This document shows, piece by piece, positions 1 through 4,965 of a DNA stretch of 5,039 nt. This stretch comes from Terriglobales bacterium (GTDB lineage: Bacteria > Acidobacteriota > Terriglobia > Terriglobales > Acidobacteriaceae): assembly GCA_015655365.1 (NCBI GenBank), contig JAATFE010000010.1, forward strand, positions 1 to 5,039. The letters are read 5' to 3'. A program made the position numbers and the translations under genes. The notes beneath the pieces are model-generated. The model ran no database searches. It worked only from the letters and a program-made list of their open reading frames with translations, and was not told the origin of the DNA. Position 1 is the stretch's first letter, and every line of letters begins with the position of its first letter.

Positions 1-1
1 G

Positions 2-1150
2 GTGATGGATAGGCTGGAGAACAATCTCTACTTCCGCTCATCCTACGGTTTGATGATTTCCAGCGCCTCGCCCAGCACCAGCACCCTCAGCAAGCCTACG
101 GACACGACGGTTCCGGGTGTAGTGCTGGCCGTTTCACCCGACAACTCGACGGTGCTCATCAACGACAGGATACGGCAGGTTTTCTACATTTACTCCACCT
201 CGGGGAGCTCGACGACGACTTATGGCGGCCTGGGCGATGCCGCCGCCTGGACTCCCGATGCGAAGACGCTGTACATCACCGGAACCGACACGACGTCGGG
301 CAAGCCAACGCTTTTCGTCTACAACCAGGAGAGTGGCTGGACCGAAAACGACTTGAGCGCAACCGGTGCGGCGTCGAATGTGGCGGTCACTGTTCCCGGC
401 GTGGGCGCCTACCTCAGCGGGACCACAACCGTGGCTCATACCTGGTGCCCGATTGGAACGGTTACGCCCACCGCGAGTACGATCTCCAGCTACTATCCGC
501 AGGGGGACACGGTGCCTGTCAGGACCGATGTACTGGCGGCTACGACCGACGGGCAGCACATTCTGGGTGCAGCGATGATCGGCGGCGGATTGATGTTCTC
601 CGACATTGGCGTGACGATTCCGAACGGGCAATGCCCGCCGGCGAGCGGCAGCCCCCTCACTTTGCAGCCGCTCACCATTGCTCACACGGTCAACGTCAAT
701 CAAGCGCCGCTGAGCAAGGTGAACGCAACCGCGGTCAACCAGGTGGTGACTTCGCCGGCATCCAACCTGGCCTTTGTCACCTACGACGGAGCTACGCCGG
801 GCGCCCTGCTGCCCTACTATGTGCCGGCAGCTGGCAGCGCGGCGGGTACGGTGAACTACCTGACGCTGATGAACGGCACTGCTCCCAGCACAACCGTTAC
901 CGCTCCGCTGGCAGGCGCCTTCAGCCCCGACGACTCGACCTTTTTCGTTTCCACGGCGGGCGACAACATGATTCACTACATCAACGTGCCGCTTATCACC
1001 AGCAACCCGGCGAAAGCGGATTACCAGCAGATCAGTCCGAACCTGCCGGCCTGTACGCCGGGAACGGATTCGGGTTGCACGCTTACCGCTCCGTCGTCGA
1101 ACCCGGTGGCGGCTACGGTTATTGCCGTCAAGCCTCGTTCGACCACGTAA
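2..1150 (+). CDS. Secreted beta-propeller-like protein, C-terminal part (5' end outside window)
   Basis: The reading frame is open from the left edge to a TAA at 1148-1150, and nothing at its beginning looks like a signal peptide or ribosome binding site. I therefore read it as the last 380 or so residues of a longer protein. It is rich in Ser, Thr, Gly, Ala and Pro and has few charged residues, typical of exported proteins. Several blade-like units recur with the pattern 'hydrophobic strand, SPD or TPD, turn, strand': VVLAVSPDNSTVLIND, AAWTPDAKTLYITG, VVTSPASNLAFVTYDG and GAFSPDDSTFFVSTAGDNMIHYINV. This resembles YVTN/WD40-like beta-propellers, which usually act as extracellular or periplasmic binding scaffolds. 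No catalytic motif is visible and I cannot name a ligand. A strong hairpin 20 nt after the stop suggests that it ends its own transcript. The propeller assignment is moderately sure; the function is unknown. Confidence 0.8.
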   Translation: MMDRLENNLYFRSSYGLMISSASPSTSTLSKPTDTTVPGVVLAVSPDNSTVLINDRIRQVFYIYSTSGSSTTTYGGLGDAAAWTPDAKTLYITGTDTTSGKPTLFVYNQESGWTENDLSATGAASNVAVTVPGVGAYLSGTTTVAHTWCPIGTVTPTASTISSYYPQGDTVPVRTDVLAATTDGQHILGAAMIGGGLMFSDIGVTIPNGQCPPASGSPLTLQPLTIAHTVNVNQAPLSKVNATAVNQVVTSPASNLAFVTYDGATPGALLPYYVPAAGSAAGTVNYLTLMNGTAPSTTVTAPLAGAFSPDDSTFFVSTAGDNMIHYINVPLITSNPAKADYQQISPNLPACTPGTDSGCTLTAPSSNPVAATVIAVKPRSTT

Positions 1151-1170
1151 GCCTCAACGCAGCAACGAAC

Positions 1171-1207
1171 CAACAGAAAGGCCGGCCATGCGCCGGCCTT
1201 TCTGTTG
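1171..1207 (+). terminator. Hairpin terminator after the beta-propeller gene
   Basis: A perfect 16-bp stem (1171-1186 pairs with 1192-1207) with a 5-nt loop begins 20 nt after the TAA of the preceding gene. The core is GGCCGGC/GCCGGCC, flanked by an A-rich left arm and a U-rich right arm (CTTTCTGTTG). There is no separate pure U tract; the U-rich arm of the stem stands in for one. Because the arms are nearly mirror-like it could also work on the other strand. Intrinsic termination is inferred from shape and position. Confidence 0.75.
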
Positions 1208-1290
1208 CTACCGACACGGATTCCATGCGTTCCATCTCATCGGGATTCCGCGAAAAAAGCGGCGCACCCCGGCCCCTGCCCGCAGCACGA

Positions 1291-1296
1291 TAGAAT
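1291..1296 (+). promoter_or_regulatory. -10-like box (TAGAAT) immediately upstream of ribH
   Basis: TAGAAT matches the sigma70 -10 consensus at four of six positions, including the key T1, A2 and T6. It lies only 6 nt before the ATG at 1303, so transcription from it would begin at or next to the start codon and give a leaderless mRNA. I see no convincing -35 hexamer at 16-18 nt and no properly spaced Shine-Dalgarno sequence (only AAGAG touching the ATG), which fits a leaderless start. The same layout recurs at 4954-4966. The motif is short, so chance is possible. Confidence 0.45.
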
Positions 1297-1302
1297 CAAG
1301 AG

Positions 1303-2256
1303 ATGATCAAGGGGATTTCCTTTCTTCGTCCTGCCGGCAACGCAGCGGTCTCCGACCGGCTGGCAAGCTTCTTTACTGCATTGGGCTTTGCTTCCGGCAA
1401 GGGATGGCAGGAATCAGGTCACCCCAACGATGGGGACCTGTTGTTGGAAACCCCGCCGGCCAGCCGCGGCGTTTCGTTTTTGGCGCCGCTGGGCAACCTG
1501 GAATTTGTGGATGGCCAGTTTCCTTCTACCGCCGATGTGCTGGTGGAAGTGACCGCGCTGGACGCTGTGTATCAGGCCGCCGAGGCTTGGCTGCGCGCGC
1601 AGGGCGGCGACGATGCCGTTGCGCGGCTCTCGCCGGTAACCGAGACGCATTGGAAGTCGCGCATCTTTACCGTCGAGCCGGAGCCGGGATTCGGATTCAG
1701 CTTTTGGGCGTGGACCGATCCGATCAAGGGCAGGCCGGTGGCAGTGGAGGGCGATCTGTGCGCCGAGGGCATGAAGTTTGCCATTGTGGCCGCGCGCTGG
1801 AATGCGGTGATTACCGAACGGTTGCTGGAGGGCGCGCTGGACGCATTGCTGCGCAGCGGCGCCAGGAGGTCTGACATTGAAGTGGTCCGCGTGCCCGGCG
1901 CATGGGAGATTCCCGCCGCCGCGCGCACGCTGGCCAACCTGGGCCGGGTGGACGCGATTGTTACGCTCGGCTGTTTATTGCGCGGAGAAACCGCCCATTA
2001 CGAGGCCATTTACAACGAAGTGTCGCGCGGCATTGGCCAGTCGCAACAGGAGAGCGGTATTCCCCATAGCTTTGGCGTACTAACCTGCGAGACCCTGGAG
2101 CAGGCGCTCAACCGCGCCGGCATCAAGGCGGGCAACAAGGGATTTGAGGCCGCCACGGCGGCCATCGAGATGGTGAGTCTGCGGCGCAAGCTGGAGCAAG
2201 GCCGGGACTCCCACGGACAAGTCCTCGTCCGTGGGGTAGAAGGCGGGACGGTTTGA
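1303..2256 (+). CDS. ribH: VOC-like domain fused to 6,7-dimethyl-8-ribityllumazine synthase
   Basis: Lumazine synthase condenses 5-amino-6-ribitylamino-uracil with 3,4-dihydroxy-2-butanone 4-phosphate, the penultimate step of riboflavin synthesis, in the cytoplasm. Residues 157-299 form a complete RibH domain: R165-W-N (aromatic substrate-stacking position), PGAWEIP at 198-204, RGETAHYE at 227-234 with the catalytic-type His232, FGVLTCET at 258-265, and RAGIKAGNKGFE at 271-282 supplying the phosphate-binding Arg271 and Lys279. RibH is normally about 155 residues; here about 140 extra N-terminal residues resemble a two-module VOC/glyoxalase fold (for example RLASFFTALGF, ISFLRP, GVSFLAPLGNLEFVDG, ADVLVEV). 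The usual first metal-ligand His is not evident, so this domain may be non-catalytic. The frame is continuous with no stop between the domains. An internal ATG at 1771 (Met157) could give a RibH-only product, but its upstream GAGG is only 2 nt away. I chose the ATG at 1303 because the VOC part is clearly coding. The gene overlaps nusB by 4 nt. RibH identity is very sure; the VOC call is moderate. Confidence 0.93.
   Translation: MIKGISFLRPAGNAAVSDRLASFFTALGFASGKGWQESGHPNDGDLLLETPPASRGVSFLAPLGNLEFVDGQFPSTADVLVEVTALDAVYQAAEAWLRAQGGDDAVARLSPVTETHWKSRIFTVEPEPGFGFSFWAWTDPIKGRPVAVEGDLCAEGMKFAIVAARWNAVITERLLEGALDALLRSGARRSDIEVVRVPGAWEIPAAARTLANLGRVDAIVTLGCLLRGETAHYEAIYNEVSRGIGQSQQESGIPHSFGVLTCETLEQALNRAGIKAGNKGFEAATAAIEMVSLRRKLEQGRDSHGQVLVRGVEGGTV
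2210..2235 (+). repeat. Perfect inverted repeat inside the 3' end of ribH
   Basis: CCCACGGAC (2210-2218) and GTCCGTGGG (2227-2235) form a perfect 9-bp, GC-rich stem with an 8-nt loop. It lies in the codons for the non-conserved tail of RibH, 17 nt before the nusB start. It could fold just upstream of the nusB initiation site and modulate translational coupling or mRNA stability. It is not followed by a U tract, so I do not call it a terminator. Confidence 0.5.
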
Positions 2257-2672
2257 GCGCCGGGACGCGGCGCAAGTCGCGCGAGCTGGCCATGCAGATG
2301 CTGTTTCAGGCAGACATCGGCAAGCAGACGTCCGACCAGGTGCGTGCTACCTTTTGGAAGGCCGGCGACGAAGTGGAGCGGGAAGTCCGCGAATTCGCCG
2401 AAGACCTGTTTCGCGTGGCCATGGTCAAGCAAGAACAGATCGACGATCTGATCGTGGCCAATTCGAAGCACTGGCGGCTGGAGCGGATGCCGGCGGTAGA
2501 TCGGAATTTATTGCGCATGGCCGTGGGCGAGATGATCGGCTTCAAGGGCACGCCGTTCCCCATTGTCATCAATGAGGCGCTGGAGATTGGGAGGCGCTAC
2601 TCGGCGCCGGAGTCGATCAACTTTCTCAACGGAATGCTGGACGCGATTGCCCGCAGCCTGATTGCCAAGTAG
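2253..2672 (+). CDS. nusB: Transcription antitermination factor NusB
   Basis: NusB binds boxA RNA with NusE (ribosomal protein S10) and supports antitermination of rRNA operons. The 139-residue length is normal. Visible family features are the Arg-rich N-terminus RRKSRELAMQMLFQ (6-19), HWRLERMPAVDRNLLRMAVGEM spanning 73-94, PFPIVINEALEIGRRY (101-116) and FLNGMLDAIARSL near the end. The start is TTG at 2253, overlapping the ribH stop as TTGA. The next in-frame Met (residue 14) would remove the conserved RRKSRELA segment and is rejected. AAGGCGGG, ending about 5 nt before the TTG, can serve as a ribosome binding site, so nusB is probably translationally coupled to ribH. The ribH-nusB order is common in bacteria. 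The assignment is secure. Confidence 0.97.
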   Translation: MSAGTRRKSRELAMQMLFQADIGKQTSDQVRATFWKAGDEVEREVREFAEDLFRVAMVKQEQIDDLIVANSKHWRLERMPAVDRNLLRMAVGEMIGFKGTPFPIVINEALEIGRRYSAPESINFLNGMLDAIARSLIAK

Positions 2673-2728
2673 GCGCATCGCCGGACAAAAGCGACGGCCC
2701 AGGGAAATTTCGGGAGCGGACCCACAGC

Positions 2729-2766
2729 ACCGGTGCAACCTTCGCTCAAATGCAGGTTGCGCCGGT
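2729..2766 (+). terminator. Hairpin in the convergent gap after nusB
   Basis: A 13-bp stem (2729-2741 with 2754-2766) encloses a 12-nt loop, 56 nt after the nusB stop and 2 nt beyond the stop of the opposing FtsZ-like gene. One pair is T2734 with G2761: a G:U wobble in plus-strand RNA but an A/C mismatch in minus-strand RNA, so the structure favours ending the ribH-nusB transcript. Only a weak T-rich tail (TCATTAT) follows. On the minus strand it may act as a shared, weaker end. The function is inferred. Confidence 0.6.
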
Positions 2767-2768
2767 CA

Positions 2769-4199
2769 TTATCGCGGGCAGAACACCGACTTTCCAGTTC
2801 GTTCGCTAATCGCTTCCATCAGCAAGTTGAACTCCTCGCGTTCCCCCGGTGTCAACTCTTCGTTGCGCTTGTAATAGAGCATCTTCCAGCGTTTGGCGAT
2901 GTCTGGATTCACCACCACTTCGGCGGGGCTTTTCTGGCCTTCGACCGGAACGTAAATCACGCTGGACTTGCCCTCGATATGGAGTTCGCCGTTGCCGATG
3001 CGCAGCGAAGCGGGATCGGGTCCTTGCGCCGCCACCGACAGGATCATCATCCACTTTGCCCCGTCGTCTCCGATGTGGATGCCGGGGAAGACTTCCAAGT
3101 CCGCCGCAATGCCGGGATTGAGTTCGTCGGTGACCATCTTGACCACCGTCTTCACTTCCTCGGGGTTCCATGCGCCATGCGCCCAGGCCAGCATACCCGA
3201 CGCATTTCTCCGGGTGCGGTGATCCTGGTAGGGATCCTGCCGGAAGAGGCGCTGTGTGAAGGCCTTCAGCTCTTCCTCCTGAGCGCTTTCCGTTCCTTCA
3301 TTCACGATGTTCAGCCGGGTGTAATCGCAATTGACGTAATTGCCGACGCTCAAAACCCGTCTCCAATCCGCGATATCCACATTCTGCATATCGCCGACCA
3401 CCTGGGTGACTTCCCGAATGCCCAGGAAGACAGGCTGAATCGAAGCGTTGTTGATGTCGTTGAATATCTCTCGGAATCCCTTGCCCTCGGTCACGTTCCG
3501 GGGAGCGTTCTCGTTATAGATAGGCATGGTAGGCCCCTGCTCGTACAGGACTTTCAGGGTCGCAATGGCCTTTTTCATGCGACCGCCGCCCTCATAGGCA
3601 AATGGCATGGTGACGATCGTAAGCGGGCTTTTATCCAAGCCGGTCGCGAGTCTCTGGATTACCGGCAGAGCGCCGCCGCCTGTGCCCTTGCCTGCTCCTC
3701 CTGAAATCACCACGGCCCGCAGGGGTTTCATCCACTGCTCGAATTCTTCTCTCTTGGCGTCGGCAGCGGTTCTGCCGACTTCAGGGTCGCCCCCCGCGCC
3801 GCTGCCCGATTCTCCCAACTCGACGATGGTGAGCTGCTTGGTTCCCTCGATCGAGTCGATCCACTTGCCCAGATTCGCTCTTTCCGTCTCACTCAGATCG
3901 GAATTTGCTGCCGTCGGGTCGAAGAACTCTTTCAACTGGGGGCCGTCGGTGTTTGCTACCAGGATGTATAGATAGGGATAATCTTCCGGGGCAACACTGG
4001 CCATGAAACGGCGGGCGTTGTTGGTCCCGCATCCTCCCGCAAAGGCAAACCCCAAAGCCACCACGCCGGAAGAATTGACCGGTTTCTTGCGGACAGCCGC
4101 TGGTTCCTGGCTGGAGGCAGAGGGAAGCTTCTTGTGGCCGTTTCCTTGTCCAACGCCTGAAGAGGACGAAGACTTCCTAGATTCGATAGCTTGGTTCAT
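2769..4199 (-). CDS. Divergent FtsZ/tubulin-superfamily GTPase, stand-alone
   Basis: The 476-residue protein aligns by motif with FtsZ. It has a T1-like glycine loop GFAFAGGCGTNNARRF (50-65), VANTDGPQL (81-89) matching the T2 AVNTD loop, GAGGDPEVGR (134-143) matching T3, GGAGKGTGGGALP (167-179) at the T4 signature, MPFAYEGGGRM (198-208) for T5, and NVDIADWRRVLS (273-284), the T7 loop with both catalytic Asp (275, 278). A C-terminal FtsZ-like domain follows to about residue 393, then about 80 extra residues of unknown kind. The first 45 residues are Ser/Gly/Lys-rich and probably disordered. No membrane segment or signal peptide is seen, and the usual C-terminal FtsA/ZipA-binding peptide is absent. 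It most likely forms GTP-dependent filaments in the cytoplasm; its cellular job is unknown. I chose the ATG at 4199 because GGAGG lies 6 nt upstream; an in-frame ATG at 4232 lacks a ribosome binding site. It lies outside any division-gene cluster, convergent with nusB. Alternatives are an FtsZ-like paralogue of the membrane-remodelling type or a plasmid/phage tubulin remnant. Confidence 0.88.
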   Translation of the reverse strand: MNQAIESRKSSSSSGVGQGNGHKKLPSASSQEPAAVRKKPVNSSGVVALGFAFAGGCGTNNARRFMASVAPEDYPYLYILVANTDGPQLKEFFDPTAANSDLSETERANLGKWIDSIEGTKQLTIVELGESGSGAGGDPEVGRTAADAKREEFEQWMKPLRAVVISGGAGKGTGGGALPVIQRLATGLDKSPLTIVTMPFAYEGGGRMKKAIATLKVLYEQGPTMPIYNENAPRNVTEGKGFREIFNDINNASIQPVFLGIREVTQVVGDMQNVDIADWRRVLSVGNYVNCDYTRLNIVNEGTESAQEEELKAFTQRLFRQDPYQDHRTRRNASGMLAWAHGAWNPEEVKTVVKMVTDELNPGIAADLEVFPGIHIGDDGAKWMMILSVAAQGPDPASLRIGNGELHIEGKSSVIYVPVEGQKSPAEVVVNPDIAKRWKMLYYKRNEELTPGEREEFNLLMEAISERTGKSVFCPR

Positions 4200-4205
4200 A
4201 AAATG

Positions 4206-4210
4206 CCTCC
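4206..4210 (-). promoter_or_regulatory. Ribosome binding site deciding the FtsZ-like start
   Basis: The minus strand reads GGAGG here, 6 nt before the ATG at 4199, an ideal Shine-Dalgarno distance. The alternative upstream ATG at 4232 has only ACTTTCTGCGT before it. The site therefore trims 11 residues (MKRTIVRWRHF) from the longest possible reading frame. No convincing promoter was found in the AT-richer stretch 4233-4290. Confidence 0.75.
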
Positions 4211-4232
4211 ACCGCACTATTGTGCGCTTCAT

Positions 4233-4460
4233 ACGCAGAAAGTAATTGATCGCCGCTGTTTTAAGTCAGCCGAATTACTAACTAGAGTACCCATTGCAGG
4301 CCCAATTTGACCAGAGCTGCGTGTATAGCGCCTTGACTTGACGCAATCATGCTCGGCTTAGCCGAGCTGTTTGAGAGACTTCGGAGCGCAGGGGCTCTCT
4401 GCGGACTCGTCTCTGAGACCCCGGAACCGGGAAACAAAATTACGAGAGAATCGGGTCGAG
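4233..4460. other. Hairpin-rich intergenic stretch, no gene seen
   Basis: No credible coding sequence is seen between the FtsZ-like gene and the decayed oxidoreductase. The part nearest the FtsZ-like gene (4233-4290) is AT-richer and is presumably where its promoter lies. The distal part is packed with inverted repeats: a perfect 7-bp stem GCTCGGC/GCCGAGC with a TTA loop (4351-4367), an outer AGAGAC/GTCTCT pair (4374-4379 with 4409-4414) enclosing CGCAG/CTGCG (4387-4391 with 4399-4403), and CCCGG-AA-CCGGG (4420-4431). None has a clear U tract. I recognise no known RNA family. It may hold the transcript end of the upstream oxidoreductase or leader structure for the FtsZ-like gene. Confidence 0.5.
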
Positions 4461-4836
4461 CTAAACTGGCTTCACGCCCATGCGGCGCGCATGTTGGCGG
4501 TTTTTGGCTGAAAGCGGATGGTTCGGCTCCTGGGAGGAGAGCCCGATGCGCAGGGCACGGCCGGTTCCGGTGAGCAAGGGGATGAGGAACCCCGGCGTGG
4601 CGGAAGAGGCCACCAACGCGGCCTTGCGCATGGACGCTTTTTTGCGCGACTTGGGCGGGGGAGCGCGCCAGGGCCAGCAGGCGTAACCGATCAGACGCTC
4701 CGTGAAAGCTCTGAAGACGGCGGCTACATTGCCGTAGTTGACCGGCGAGCCGAGCATCTTCCAAAATGGCTTCCACGGCGCTGGCGACGGTTCCGCCCTG
4801 GCGATAGCTGCCTACGATGGCCACTTTGGTGATCAT
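4461..4836 (-). pseudogene. Decayed flavodoxin-fold NAD(P)H-dependent oxidoreductase
   Basis: The minus strand starts at ATG 4836 with MITKVAIVGSYRQGGTV, the FMN-phosphate loop of flavodoxin-like NAD(P)H-dependent reductases, and continues to about ILEDA. Homology then jumps to the next reading frame at about 4757: LGSPVNYGNVAAVFRAFTER, then the ERLIGYACWPW and ASSATPGFLIPLLTGTGRALRI segments, ending at TAG 4461-4463. As I recall the family, about 50 residues with a Cys-rich CxxC-type segment should lie between these parts. They are missing, and the frame is shifted at the junction. A second junction near 4545 (ALRI directly followed by GLSSQEPNHPL) appears to have lost another 15-20 residues in frame. 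The combined remnant is about 125 residues against roughly 190-200 expected. In the first frame, translation past the junction gives a non-homologous 150-residue tail. A GGAGG site 6 nt before the ATG (4843-4847) and a promoter remain, suggesting recent decay. A sequencing or assembly deletion is the alternative. Confidence 0.8.
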
Positions 4837-4867
4837 TGAGCCCCTCCGATCCCCTCGGGCGCAGATT

Positions 4868-4896
4868 ACTATAAGCAGGCGACCGAACGCTGTGAC
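4868..4896 (-). promoter_or_regulatory. Sigma70-like promoter of the decayed oxidoreductase
   Basis: Read on the minus strand, GTCACA (4891-4896; four of six matches to TTGACA) is separated by 17 nt from TATAGT (4868-4873; four of six matches to TATAAT). A TGC lies just upstream of the -10 region. The distance to the ATG at 4836 allows a leader of about 25 nt containing the GGAGG at 4843-4847. This is a leadered arrangement, unlike the start-proximal -10 boxes at 1291 and 4954. Confidence 0.5.
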
Positions 4897-4950
4897 AGTT
4901 ACTTCCGTGATGGATGGCGCTTTACGGGCAAATGCGGGAGCTGTCGATCC

Positions 4951-4959
4951 TGCTATCCT
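4951..4959 (+). promoter_or_regulatory. Extended -10-like box immediately upstream of the right-edge gene
   Basis: TGCTATCCT fits the extended -10 pattern TGnTAnnnT, with TATCCT ending 6 nt before the GTG at 4966. That is exactly the distance seen between TAGAAT and the ribH ATG. Transcription would start at about the GTG, implying a leaderless message. No -35 at the usual distance and no Shine-Dalgarno sequence is visible. It is a short motif and only suggestive. Confidence 0.4.
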
Positions 4960-4965
4960 TGTTAG

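Noticed and set aside
2..10. The 9-base word GTGATGGAT at the left edge recurring at 4907-4915
   Set aside because: A single short match with no extended similarity or inverted ends. It is expected by chance and is not an attachment site or a transposon end.
134..976. A 280-codon open frame on the minus strand
   Set aside because: Its translation is Arg/Gly/His-rich with no recognisable fold. It mirrors the Ser/Thr-rich beta-propeller coding frame and is a composition artefact.
445..1293. An overlapping 282-codon plus-strand frame running past the hairpin at 1171-1207
   Set aside because: It overlaps the beta-propeller frame, crosses its stop and terminator, and its translation lacks any coherent pattern.
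1208..1302. An FMN riboswitch in front of ribH
   Set aside because: Only 95 bases separate the upstream hairpin from the start codon, none of the conserved RFN-element segments is visible, and the -10 box lies next to the ATG, leaving no leader RNA.
2733..3704. A 323-codon open frame on the plus strand
   Set aside because: It is fully antisense to the FtsZ-like gene, has no ribosome binding site or family resemblance, and the opposite strand carries unmistakable GTPase motifs. Long antisense frames are common in GC-rich DNA.
4200..4232. The upstream ATG at 4232 as the start of the FtsZ-like gene
   Set aside because: No ribosome binding site precedes it, whereas the ATG at 4199 has GGAGG at ideal spacing. 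The 11 extra codons also contain that site.
4282..4463. Extension of the oxidoreductase N-terminal frame to a 184-residue protein
   Set aside because: After the junction near 4757 this frame encodes unrelated Pro/Ser/Arg-rich sequence, while the homologous continuation lies in the neighbouring frame to 4461. The long product is a frameshift by-product.
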